Assembly (NCBI GenBank): GCA_905215505.1
Contig: CAJMPU010000001.1
Coordinates: forward strand, 1 to 64,000
Direction: 5' to 3'
DNA: 64,000 nt
Origin: an uncultured bacterium
Lineage (GTDB): Bacteria > Actinomycetota > Coriobacteriia > Coriobacteriales > Coriobacteriaceae
Part shown: piece by piece, positions 18,687 to 26,666 of the stretch
Layout of the letters: each line of letters starts with the position of its first letter
Position numbering within the stretch: position 1 is the stretch's first letter
Made by a program: the position numbers and the translations under genes
Notes under the pieces: generated by a model
What the model was told of the DNA's origin: nothing
What the model saw: the letters and a program-made list of their open reading frames with translations, nothing else
The model's database searches: none

Positions 18687-18728
18687 GATAAAACCTGCCA
18701 AAACAAACCTGTCCCTTTTTGGAAGGTT
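18687..18728. repeat. CCTGTCCC-core hairpin repeat, copy 1 (abuts asp23 stop)
   Basis: The sequence is GATAAAACCTGCCAAAA, then a loop with ACCTGTCCC, then TTTTTGGAAGGTT, ending in the asp23 stop codon. The arms ACCTGCCAAAA and TTTTGGAAGGT pair with one mismatch. On the minus strand it would make a hairpin followed by TTTTATC. Near-identical copies lie at 62701 and 63908. Confidence 0.8.
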
Positions 18729-19242
18729 ATTCATGCTGGCTGGTGCGGTGCTCGTACTCCTCGGGGGTGATGACATCCTCGATGCGCAGGTTGACGCCCG
18801 CCACCTCAAGGCCGGTCATCGCGGCAAGGCGCTCGGTGACACGTGCCTTAACATCGTCGAAGATCGCGGGCGCATAGGCGCCGTACTCGATGATGACGGA
18901 GATGTTGACGACCACGCGATTATCGTCGGTGACCTCGACCGTCACGCCCTTGGTCAGATTCTCGGCACCAAACTGCTCCTGCACAAAGTGCATGAGGTTA
19001 CCCTTCATGCCCAGAACGTGCGGAACCTCGCGGGTGGCCATGGCAACGATCTTCTCGATCACGCCGTTGGAATAGGTCAGCGAGTCCTCGGACTCATCCG
19101 CCTCCTCGTCGTCCTCATCCTCATCGGACTCGGCCTCGACAAGAGCCTCGTCCTCGAGCGTCACGTCCTCGGCTTCGGCGACGACCGCTTCGTTCTCCTC
19201 GAGCTCGGTATCGGTCACATCGACCTTCGTGTTAAAAGCCAT
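18727..19242 (-). CDS. Asp23/Gls24 family envelope stress protein
   Basis: Membrane-associated alkaline-shock-type protein of 171 residues. After an acidic low-complexity N-terminus of about 60 residues comes the DUF322 core: SNGVIEKIVAMATREVPHVLGM, cited here by its key residues only, and VEVTDDNRVVVNISVIIEYG. It probably docks to the AmaP membrane anchor encoded two genes upstream. AAGGAGG precedes the ATG. The long acidic N-terminus is an addition relative to Asp23 of low-GC Gram-positives. Functions in envelope homeostasis are known for the family but are not proved here. Confidence 0.9.
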   Translation of the reverse strand: MAFNTKVDVTDTELEENEAVVAEAEDVTLEDEALVEAESDEDEDDEEADESEDSLTYSNGVIEKIVAMATREVPHVLGMKGNLMHFVQEQFGAENLTKGVTVEVTDDNRVVVNISVIIEYGAYAPAIFDDVKARVTERLAAMTGLEVAGVNLRIEDVITPEEYEHRTSQHE

Positions 19243-19286
19243 GGTTCCTCCTTATGCCTGCCGCGGATGCGACAGTCGAATACAGA

Positions 19287-19664
19287 TTAGCGGCCGCTAA
19301 ACAGACGGCCGAAGAAGTTGACGATCCCGTTCTCGCCGTCGCGAATTTGGCCGATCACAGCCCCGATCAGCACGAAGAATGCAATGACGAGCGTGTCCCA
19401 CAGACCCAACGTGAGCACCAACACGGCGAGGATAAAGCCGGCGACGGCGCCGAGCGTGGTGTTGGGATGACGCACAGCATAGCTCCAGATGGCAGCGCCC
19501 GTACCCTTGATGAGACCCATAGCCTCGTCAAAATCCGCGGCTGCCGCGTCTTGTAACTCGGTTGCCTCTGCTTTGGAATCAACAGGTTCGCTCGCCGACG
19601 TGGCGCTCTGGTCAATCGTCAGGCGCGGCGTACGAGCGGTCTTATCTTGATTGGTATCACTCAC
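19287..19664 (-). CDS. DUF2273 small membrane protein
   Basis: A 125-residue protein with a soluble N-terminal half and two adjacent hydrophobic helices (TTLGAVAGFILAVLVLTLGL and LVIAFFVLIGAVIGQI), ending NFFGRLFSGR. This matches DUF2273 proteins, which accompany amaP and asp23. The start is a GTG that overlaps the end of amaP by eight bases, with GGAGG inside the amaP coding region, so translation is coupled. The frame remains open upstream only because it is antisense-like noise over amaP. Confidence 0.85.
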   Translation of the reverse strand: MSDTNQDKTARTPRLTIDQSATSASEPVDSKAEATELQDAAAADFDEAMGLIKGTGAAIWSYAVRHPNTTLGAVAGFILAVLVLTLGLWDTLVIAFFVLIGAVIGQIRDGENGIVNFFGRLFSGR

Positions 19665-20202
19665 CGGAAACCTCCACGGTCTGGACGGTAGTCTTGGACG
19701 GCAAAAAACGGACGCGCGCGGTCGTACCCGGCGCGCCGAGCATGGTATCGCAGGCTTCTTCGATGCGCTGCTGCATCGCGGTAGCCAGAGATGCCACGTC
19801 CTTATCGTCAAGCGCGATAGCTTCGACCTTAAAACGGACGTGCGAATCGTCGGGGCCTTGGACGCGGGCCTCGACATGCTCAACCATCACGCGGTCGTCA
19901 CGCTCGGCAGCAGCCCTGGCGCACGAAGAAAGCGCCGCAAGGGTAACCTCGATATTGCGCTCCCCCGCCGGATGCACGCAGGACGGTTCGCGACGGGCGA
20001 ACATCAGGCGGAAAAAGCTTACCAGCACGCCGATCGCCACGACGCCGGCGCACGCCGTGACGACGATGCGCGGCATGGGGTCGCGCATCAGCAGCATAAA
20101 GCGATACGTATACGGCCCCCAAAACTGGCAGACAAGCGTACCCAGCGCCACGATGGTGGCGGCAAGATACACGATCGCTAGGGCTCGTTTGAGTACGCGC
20201 AC
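19657..20202 (-). CDS. amaP: AmaP-like alkaline shock response membrane anchor
   Basis: A 181-residue protein with two N-terminal transmembrane helices (ALAIVYLAATIVALGTLVC and IVVTACAGVVAIGVLVSFF) and a cytosolic DUF322-like C-terminal domain. In Staphylococcus, AmaP tethers Asp23 to the membrane, and the operon order amaP-DUF2273-asp23 here is the same. The start is GTG with AGGGAG six bases upstream. The symbol is assigned by domain layout and synteny rather than strong sequence identity. Confidence 0.8.
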   Translation of the reverse strand: MRVLKRALAIVYLAATIVALGTLVCQFWGPYTYRFMLLMRDPMPRIVVTACAGVVAIGVLVSFFRLMFARREPSCVHPAGERNIEVTLAALSSCARAAAERDDRVMVEHVEARVQGPDDSHVRFKVEAIALDDKDVASLATAMQQRIEEACDTMLGAPGTTARVRFLPSKTTVQTVEVSGE

Positions 20203-20261
20203 GCGGCGCTCCCTTCAAATCTCGGCTCTCGAAATGCAAAACGGTTCGCATCATTATAAAA

Positions 20262-20299
20262 GAGCCGGGTCCGGTGCTCTACGCACGCGGATCCGGCTC
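20262..20299 (-). terminator. Terminator of yebC
   Basis: A 12-bp stem with one G-T pair, GAGCCGGGTCCG and CGGATCCGGCTC, is followed on the minus strand by TTTTATAATG. Confidence 0.8.
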
Positions 20300-20368
20300 A
20301 TCTATTCCACGAGGCTTGCATGCTCGCTTCATTATGCCCAGATATGCACGGCTCAATCCGTGCGGGCG

Positions 20369-21175
20369 CTACTCCTCCTCGAGGGCAGCGATGACCTCGT
20401 CGGTCATGTCCATGGTGCTGTAGACGTCCTGGACGTCGTCGAGCTCCTCAAGACGGTCGATGAGGCGCTGGACCTTCTTGGCGTCGGTACCAGAGACCTC
20501 GGTCGGGGTGGTCGGGACCATGGTGGTCTCGGAACCCTTGACCTGGACGCCCTGCTCCTCGAGCGCCTTGGAGACAGCCATGACGTCGTTGGCAGCAGTC
20601 CAGACGATCCACTCCTCGCCGGCATCCTCGTAGTCCTCGCCACCGGCCTCGGCGATGGCCATCATGAACTCATCCTCGTCACCGGCAGCACCGTTGGCGA
20701 TCATGGTCTCCTTCTTGGCGTTCTCGTCCAGGATCTCCTTGGCGACGACGATCTGGCCCTTGCGCTCAAACTGGAAGGCGACGGAGCCGGAGGTGCCCAG
20801 GTTGCCACCAGCGTGGGAGAAGGCGGAGCGGACGTCAGCGGCGGTACGGTTGCGGTTGTCGGTCAGGCAGTCGACGTAGACGGCGACACCGGCAGGACCG
20901 TAGCCCTCGTACACGATGTTCTCGTAGACGGCGGCGTCAGCACCCGAACCAAAAGCCTTGTCGATAGCGGACTTGATCTTGTCCTTAGGCATGGACTGAG
21001 CCTTGGCCTTGGCAACGGCAGCGGCGAGGCTGGCGTTGTTCTCGGGCAGCGGGTCACCGCCGAGACGGGCAGCAACGGTGATGTTGCGGCTGAGCTTGGA
21101 GAAGAGGGCGGAACGCTTGGCGTCCTGCGCGCCCTTACGATGCTTGGTTGTGGCCCACTTAGAGTGTCCGGACAT
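20369..21175 (-). CDS. yebC: YebC/PmpR family DNA-binding or translation-associated protein
   Basis: Conserved cytosolic protein that begins with the family hallmark MSGHSKWATTKHRKGAQDAKR, cited partly here: the key block is HSKWATTKHRK. A middle AYEGYGPAGVAVYVDCLTDN-like segment also matches (here YEGYGPAGVAVYVDCLTDN). At 268 residues it is somewhat longer than the usual 240-250. The extra length is an acidic insertion (AGGEDYEDAGEEW) and an acidic C-terminus. Members act as transcriptional regulators in some bacteria and help ribosomes through proline-rich stretches in others. AGGAG precedes the ATG. ruvC or ruvA, frequent neighbours, are absent. Confidence 0.93.
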   Translation of the reverse strand: MSGHSKWATTKHRKGAQDAKRSALFSKLSRNITVAARLGGDPLPENNASLAAAVAKAKAQSMPKDKIKSAIDKAFGSGADAAVYENIVYEGYGPAGVAVYVDCLTDNRNRTAADVRSAFSHAGGNLGTSGSVAFQFERKGQIVVAKEILDENAKKETMIANGAAGDEDEFMMAIAEAGGEDYEDAGEEWIVWTAANDVMAVSKALEEQGVQVKGSETTMVPTTPTEVSGTDAKKVQRLIDRLEELDDVQDVYSTMDMTDEVIAALEEE

Positions 21176-21300
21176 ACGTGTCTCCTATCGGTTTCGACCT
21201 AAAGCCCAGCGCAGATGCTCGGGCAATATAAACAAACGTCGTTATGATATACCTACTAGCCTGCGAGATAAACCCCAAAATGAAGGCGTCGTGATGATGT

Positions 21301-21341
21301 CCCCTTTGGTGCAAAGAAACCTGACCCCAATGCACCAAGTT
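21301..21341. repeat. CCTGTCCC-type hairpin repeat, diverged copy 2
   Basis: The arms TTGGTGCA (21306-21313) and TGCACCAA (21331-21338) enclose a loop with AAACCTGACCCC. The right end touches the stop codon of the 727-residue membrane protein gene. The arms differ completely from copy 1, yet they are still complementary and the loop core is similar. Confidence 0.6.
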
Positions 21342-23523
21342 AGGACCAGAGGAAGTCGCTGCGGGTGACGGTGGCGCCGATGGCGAAGGGCATGCAGGCG
21401 ATGACCGGATACAGGTAGCGCATGTAGGTCGAGCCGTTGCACGGACCAATCAGGCACACGGCGAGCACGCCCAACAGCGGCACCCAGATCGCCAGCGCAC
21501 GCCATGAATGACGACGCAGCAGGTAGACCACCACGGCGATCATGATCCACACATAGGTGGCCGAGCTCATGGTGAGCGAAATAAACGGAATGCGCTGCAC
21601 CGCCACACGGTACAGATTGATCAGGTGGTCACACCAGCGCACCACGTTGCTGTCAACCGGATGGAAGTCGAAGTACTTGAGGTTGTCGGGACGCGCCATG
21701 ATCTCGGCACTACGCGCCGTGCTGTAGACCCAGGCATCGCGCGCGCTCGGATAAAAATAACCATAGTAGTTATTGATAAGCGCCGAAATATAGCACTCGG
21801 GATCTTTTTTAAACATCTGGGCCCATACCTCAAAATAGGCATCGATGTCCTCCTGCGAGGCGTACTCGTTAAAGCAGTTCTTGACGGCATCCGACTTATC
21901 CGGGTTGTAACGGCGGCCCAGGTTCTCGTACTTGAGCACGCGATCGATCACGACGCGCTCCTCGTCGGTCACCAAGCCGTCGCAAGGAGCCTCCACGATG
22001 GTGCCGTCCTCCTTTACCGTGGGGTTGACACCCGAGTTGAGGCCGTCGTGCTTTTGGACGAAACGAGCCGTCTGTTGGAACGGAATCGAGAGGATTTCGC
22101 GCTTGGAACCAGGCGTGATGTCGTGCGCCGGCATAAAGACCTTGGTGAAGTACATATTAGAGGCAAGGCAGAGTGCGAGCACCGCGAGGACGCCAACCCA
22201 GCGGAAGCGCGGCGTGGCGCATGAGACCGCGGTGCCCGTCTGCTTAGCCGCACGACGGGCGACATGTACATCCCATGCGCAAAACGCCGCCGCAATCACG
22301 CAGGCCGCCAACGGAAACACCAGACCGCCATTGCGCAAAAACGTGGAACCCATGGCAGCCAGCGCAAGCAACAGCCAGTCGTGGCGCGCAAAGAGCACGG
22401 GCCTCTGTTCGCCCGCACGCTCGGCATTGGCATCACGACGGGGCAAGCCGCAGGCCACGAGCTTGACGGTCTGTACCAGCAGCACCAAAAATGCGTCGGC
22501 AAACAGCACGTCTTTGGTAAGCAGGGCCGCGTAGTTGGAGAACATGGGCATAAACACAAAGAACAGCAGGATCGTACCGCGAACCGGCAGGCTCACGCCC
22601 AGTTTGCGCAGCGACGAAATGGAATAGGCCATGCAGGCAGCCGTGATGACAAATTGAGCGCAGGTATAGATGATGAGGCCCGCGTTAGCGCTGTTGAACA
22701 GCGAAAGCCCCAGTTGAACGCACGAGCCGATAATGGCCGTGTGCACTACGGGATGGTGCCCGTTGAGCAGCACGTTGGGGTTGAGCAGGCGCAGGTAGTC
22801 GCTCGTGCCATTGGGATAGTTGAACCACTGGCGAATCTGCGCACCCGTATCTCCCATAAAAAGGCCGGGCAGCGAAGCGATGAGCGTGGGCGCCCAGGCG
22901 ATCATAAGCACCAGGAAGGGCCCGGCAAAGGGATGGACCGAGAGCACGGCGTGAGCCACACGCCATACGCGGCCAAAGTGCGCTTCGGAAAACGGAATGC
23001 GCCGAGAGCTCAGCCAATCCAGGCACTCAAAAGCCAGATAGAAGGCCACGATCGCTAGGAGCATCCAGCCCGCGCCGCCAATCCAGGCGCAGATGATGCG
23101 GGCCTTGTCGCCAAGAACAATCTCGGCCGAGTCGATAAGGTCGTAGCTGCGGCCGAACACCATGCAGATGGCGAAAAACAGCGACGGCAGAATAATCGAT
23201 GGGCGCCAGGTGTCGCCACGGCCAAAGAACACGTAGCGAAACGGCAGCGTGAGCAGGCAGGCAAGCGCAAGCAGCATGACCGCGTCGGTATGGCCGGCAA
23301 ACGAGAGGAGCACCTCGTAGCACACGTACAGCATGCCCGAGGCTTTGGGGTCAATCGCCAAGACTGCGTTGCTCGACACCGGGGCGGGATCGATGGAAAA
23401 CGCCGTGGTCGCCAACAGCGCGAGCAGAAATGCGATGAGCGTCTGCTTGGCGGGGTAGCGCTTAAACCAGACGATGCGGGCAGCGTCGCGCGCAGCCGTT
23501 GTGGAGAGATCGGAATCCTTCAC
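21340..23523 (-). CDS. Large multi-pass membrane protein (DUF6020-like)
   Basis: A 727-residue integral membrane protein with roughly 12-14 hydrophobic segments and a long extracytoplasmic part (about residues 450-640) rich in Tyr and Asp. The architecture is that of polytopic GT-C-type glycosyltransferases: an early loop with GDTGAQIRQWF and a NGHHPVVHT segment that could form an acceptor or lipid-phosphate site. It probably modifies cell-envelope polymers, but substrate and reaction are unknown. The start is GTG with AAAGG upstream. It is a single-gene unit ahead of yebC. Confidence 0.7.
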   Translation of the reverse strand: MKDSDLSTTAARDAARIVWFKRYPAKQTLIAFLLALLATTAFSIDPAPVSSNAVLAIDPKASGMLYVCYEVLLSFAGHTDAVMLLALACLLTLPFRYVFFGRGDTWRPSIILPSLFFAICMVFGRSYDLIDSAEIVLGDKARIICAWIGGAGWMLLAIVAFYLAFECLDWLSSRRIPFSEAHFGRVWRVAHAVLSVHPFAGPFLVLMIAWAPTLIASLPGLFMGDTGAQIRQWFNYPNGTSDYLRLLNPNVLLNGHHPVVHTAIIGSCVQLGLSLFNSANAGLIIYTCAQFVITAACMAYSISSLRKLGVSLPVRGTILLFFVFMPMFSNYAALLTKDVLFADAFLVLLVQTVKLVACGLPRRDANAERAGEQRPVLFARHDWLLLALAAMGSTFLRNGGLVFPLAACVIAAAFCAWDVHVARRAAKQTGTAVSCATPRFRWVGVLAVLALCLASNMYFTKVFMPAHDITPGSKREILSIPFQQTARFVQKHDGLNSGVNPTVKEDGTIVEAPCDGLVTDEERVVIDRVLKYENLGRRYNPDKSDAVKNCFNEYASQEDIDAYFEVWAQMFKKDPECYISALINNYYGYFYPSARDAWVYSTARSAEIMARPDNLKYFDFHPVDSNVVRWCDHLINLYRVAVQRIPFISLTMSSATYVWIMIAVVVYLLRRHSWRALAIWVPLLGVLAVCLIGPCNGSTYMRYLYPVIACMPFAIGATVTRSDFLWS

Positions 23524-23562
23524 AGTCCGAAAGCCTTTCTAGAAACCTATCAAACTCAGCAA

Positions 23563-23601
23563 AACCGCCACAAAGGTGCCTGTGTCCCCTTTGTGGTGGT
23601 T
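23563..23601. repeat. CCTGTCCC-type hairpin repeat, copy 3 (abuts lgt stop)
   Basis: AACCGCCACAAAGG (23563-23576) pairs with CCTTTGTGGTGGTT (23588-23601) with one G-T wobble around the loop TGCCTGTGTCC. The element runs into the lgt stop codon. It has the same layout as the other copies, with a third, unrelated arm sequence. Confidence 0.75.
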
Positions 23602-24421
23602 AGGCGTCGAGGTAGATGCGCTGGGGACGGTTGCGGTGTCGCGCGAAGATGATGAGCGCCAGGCCGGCGATCACGAGCGGAAGACTCAGCAGCTGCCCCA
23701 TCGTGATGACGCCGCCCAGCAGATAGCCAAGCTGGGCGTCGGGCACGCGCACGAACTCGACGAGGAAGCGGACGATGCCGTATCCCATCACGAACACGCC
23801 CATAAACGTACCCTGAGGCAGCAGCGGCTTTTTGCGGCTGAGCACCTGCAGAATGCAAAAGAGCACGATGCCCTCAAGAAATGCCTCGTAGAGCTGGGAG
23901 GGGTGACGCGGCATATCGCCCGCAGTCCCGCCAAAGACCACACCCCAGGGCAGATCGGTCGGCTTGCCCCACAGCTCACCGTTGACAAAGTTGGCACAAC
24001 GGCCCAGGCACAAGGCCAGCGGCGCGCCGATGACGGCAAGGTCTGCCAAAGTCCATGCGTCGAGCTTATACATGCGGCACACGATGATGCCGCCGATAAT
24101 ACCGCCCACCAAACCGCCATGGAAGCTCATGCCGCCCTCGTTGGTGGCAAAGATCTCGAGCGGGTGCGCCCAGTAGTAGCCATCACCGTAAAAGACGACG
24201 TAGAACAGGCGCGCACCGATAATGAGGCCAAAGACCACGCCGACCACGACACTCGTCAGGTCGTCAATCGTGATGTTAAAGCCCCAGCGACGCTGCGTGC
24301 GGTACATGACGACCGCCGTGAGCAGGGCGCCGACCACATAGGCCAGACCATACCAGTAAATCGTGATGGGCCCCGCCGAAATCGCGACGGGATCAAGCAT
24401 ATGGTAGAAGTCGTTGAGCAT
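23600..24421 (-). CDS. lgt: Prolipoprotein diacylglyceryl transferase Lgt
   Basis: Membrane enzyme that moves diacylglycerol from phosphatidylglycerol onto the lipobox cysteine of prelipoproteins. The family signature GRCANFVNGELWG is at residues 140-152, and the catalytic-histidine block MSFHGGLVGG contains His101. About seven hydrophobic helices fit the known fold, and 273 residues is normal. GGAGGG precedes the ATG. The lipoprotein encoded at 49309 in this window would be one of its substrates. Confidence 0.95.
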   Translation of the reverse strand: MLNDFYHMLDPVAISAGPITIYWYGLAYVVGALLTAVVMYRTQRRWGFNITIDDLTSVVVGVVFGLIIGARLFYVVFYGDGYYWAHPLEIFATNEGGMSFHGGLVGGIIGGIIVCRMYKLDAWTLADLAVIGAPLALCLGRCANFVNGELWGKPTDLPWGVVFGGTAGDMPRHPSQLYEAFLEGIVLFCILQVLSRKKPLLPQGTFMGVFVMGYGIVRFLVEFVRVPDAQLGYLLGGVITMGQLLSLPLVIAGLALIIFARHRNRPQRIYLDA

Positions 24422-24445
24422 GTCGACCCTCCTACTCCCTACATA

Positions 24446-24488
24446 CCAAATGCGGCCGCGGGCCTTGCGCTCGCAGCCGCATATTTGG
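24446..24488. terminator. Hairpin between nifU-like gene and lgt
   Basis: CCAAATGCGGC pairs with GCCGCATATTTGG (one bulge pair). No T-run follows, so it could be a weak terminator or a processing site within a nifU-lgt transcript. Confidence 0.5.
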
Positions 24489-24531
24489 GCGTAACGTCTA
24501 TGCGGAGTATGCCGTCCGCAGCTTTCGCAGC

Positions 24532-24810
24532 TTAGAACGGCGCGTACTCGTCGTACAGGTCCTCGGCCTCGCCGGAGGCATTGACCTGCTCAACTCGTGT
24601 AACGCCGGGCACATGCTCCTTGAGGATACGCTCGATACCCATGGACAGGGTCAGCGCGCTCATAGGGCAGCCGGCGCAGGCACCCTGCAGCTCCAGTTTG
24701 ACGACGCCCTCGTCGTCAACACCCACATACTCCATATCGCCGCCGTCAGCCTGCAGGTTGGGGCGGATCTCCTCAAGAACCTTCTTAAGCAGCTCTTCGT
24801 TAACAGCCAC
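24532..24810 (-). CDS. NifU C-terminal-domain iron-sulfur scaffold protein
   Basis: A 92-residue stand-alone NifU/Nfu domain with the cluster-binding CAGC motif (Cys45, Cys48) in GACAGCPMS. Such proteins hold or transfer a [4Fe-4S] cluster as dimers. Iron-sulfur clients in this window include the radical SAM protein and the dehydratase activase. The start is GTG with AAAGGAG upstream. Confidence 0.92.
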   Translation of the reverse strand: MAVNEELLKKVLEEIRPNLQADGGDMEYVGVDDEGVVKLELQGACAGCPMSALTLSMGIERILKEHVPGVTRVEQVNASGEAEDLYDEYAPF

Positions 24811-24987
24811 AGGGGCTCCTTTCTCACAATAACGCGGGCACGCCCGCGGACAGGGGCTATGTTACTACAGCCATGTACCCGCTCACGAGCCATCCATGCG
24901 CGCGGACACGACTTTCACGAGTAGTCAATTTGGGACGGGGCTCTTTTAGCTGCTTTTGCCGGCGCCCGACGCTAACACAGGCTGCTG

Positions 24988-25512
24988 CTACTGCTGAGCC
25001 TGTTCCCCAGTGCCAATGTGTACATCGACGATAACTTGGCGGTAGCTGATGCCACAGGAGTCGAGGATGCGGCGGCTGATGCGTCCATCATCGGTGTCGG
25101 CGTACTTGTTGTCCAGGTAGACAACCTCGCCCACGCCCACCTGCGCCAGGATTTTGGCGCAGTCGTGGCACGGGAACAGCGTGACGTAGACCGTGGAACC
25201 CTCGAGGTCCTTGAGCGAGCCACGGTAGTTGAGCACGGCATTGGCCTCGGCATGCACCACGTAATTGTGCTTGTCCTGTAGCGGGTCGTCGCTCGTACCC
25301 CACGGGAAAAAGTCGTCGTTGAGCGCCGAGGGCGTACCGTTGTAGCCCACCGAAAGGATGCGGTGGTTGGTGCTGGCGATGCACGCACCCACCTGCGTGT
25401 TGGGGTCCTTGCTGCGGCGCTGCGCGGCGATGGCTACGCTCATAAAGAACTCGTCCCAGCTAATGACGTCCAGGCGCTTGCCTGACGAAGTTTGATGAAG
25501 ATCGTCCGACAT
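24988..25512 (-). CDS. dCMP deaminase family protein (ComE-like)
   Basis: Zinc-dependent cytidine/deoxycytidylate deaminase fold of 174 residues. The zinc ligands and catalytic residue are in VHAEANAVL (His87, Glu89) and FPCHDCAKIL (Cys115, Cys118). The likely reaction is dCMP to dUMP for thymidylate supply. The start at MSDDLHQ is preferred because GGAGGTG lies six bases upstream; the frame is open for 12 further codons. A competence-linked ComEB role cannot be judged here, since no other com genes are near. Confidence 0.88.
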   Translation of the reverse strand: MSDDLHQTSSGKRLDVISWDEFFMSVAIAAQRRSKDPNTQVGACIASTNHRILSVGYNGTPSALNDDFFPWGTSDDPLQDKHNYVVHAEANAVLNYRGSLKDLEGSTVYVTLFPCHDCAKILAQVGVGEVVYLDNKYADTDDGRISRRILDSCGISYRQVIVDVHIGTGEQAQQ

Positions 25513-25596
25513 GGCAGACACCTCCGTAATCGCAATAGTTTGACCCATTGTAGCAGGTGAAAGGTGGAGGCGTTTGTCCCCCCGGCGCCCCCACTT

Positions 25597-26448
25597 TTAC
25601 ACGCGGCGGGGCTTTTGGTTGATGCGGTAGAGCTCGGCGAGACCCCGCAGCGTCAGCGCGTCGTCGACCGTCAGGCTGTGGCCGACCAACGCCGCGAGTG
25701 CCTCGGCGTCGTCGCCGGTAATGACGATGGGCACGTCGCCCTCCCCCGCGGCCTTGGTCGCGCGCATCTCGGCGAGCACCATGTCGAGCATGCCGTCGAT
25801 GCGGGCTACCTCGCCCAGAACCACGCCCGAACGCATGGCCTCGCGCGTGTTGCGACCGATCACATGCGTGGGTGCCGAGGGCTCGACCTGCGGCAGACGC
25901 GCCGCAGCAGCCGAAAGCGAGCGGGCGCCAAGCGCCAGACCCGGCGCGATGACGCCGCCGACAAAGGTTCCGCGCGCGTCGATGACCTCGATATTGGTCG
26001 TAGTACCCAAGTCGATCACGATGCAGGGAGAGCCGTAGACGGCGCGTGCCGCCACGGCGTCGGCGATGCGGTCGGGACCGATCTCTGCTGGATCGTCGTA
26101 GTGCACGGGCATACCGGTCTTAAGTCCCGGTCCCACGGTGAGCACGCGCCCCGTGCAGGTGCGAGAAAGCGCCGTCTTCCACGGGCGCTCGAGCGCCGGC
26201 ACCACGCAGCTCAGCACGGCAGCCGTGGGCACAAGCGCGCCCGGCATGCCCGCATCGGCTGCCAGTGCACCCATGACCTGCGCGAGCCTCATGCGCGCCT
26301 CGTCGGATGTGATGCTCGACGGCGTGGTGATCTCGCACGTCGCGAGCGGGCATTCCCGTGCCGCGGCTGAATCCTCGGCAAACAGGCCAAAGCGAATGAA
26401 CGTATTGCCCACGTCGACCGTCAATATATATGCACACCCATTAAGCAT
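25597..26448 (-). CDS. coaX: Type III pantothenate kinase CoaX
   Basis: ASKHA-fold kinase that starts coenzyme A synthesis by phosphorylating pantothenate and, unlike type I enzymes, is not inhibited by CoA. The key blocks are LTVDVGNTFIRFG (phosphate-binding aspartate), the GPDRIADAVAA segment of the substrate pocket, and CIVIDLGTTTNIEVID. The start at MLNGCAY is chosen over one 16 codons upstream because AAAGGAG fits it. It has 283 residues. A hairpin with GGTGG/CCACC arms overlaps the stop codon (25558-25602) and may terminate it. Confidence 0.93.
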   Translation of the reverse strand: MLNGCAYILTVDVGNTFIRFGLFAEDSAAARECPLATCEITTPSSITSDEARMRLAQVMGALAADAGMPGALVPTAAVLSCVVPALERPWKTALSRTCTGRVLTVGPGLKTGMPVHYDDPAEIGPDRIADAVAARAVYGSPCIVIDLGTTTNIEVIDARGTFVGGVIAPGLALGARSLSAAAARLPQVEPSAPTHVIGRNTREAMRSGVVLGEVARIDGMLDMVLAEMRATKAAGEGDVPIVITGDDAEALAALVGHSLTVDDALTLRGLAELYRINQKPRRV

Positions 26449-26666
26449 CGTCGGCGCTCCTTTCGTCTGCCCAGCAGTATATCCCCGCAGTTCCATCCGG
26501 CAAGCAGGGGCAGTTAAAAGACGCCCCTCCCAAACGCGCTGCCTTGCCGCTATACTGGTGCGCGGTCGTTTGCGAGCTCACGCGGCGGCCCTTGGTAACC
26601 CGACTTCCCGCGCCGTATCCGTAGCGGCGCTCCCGGGGGAAGCGGATATACGCAAAGGAGTTCTAT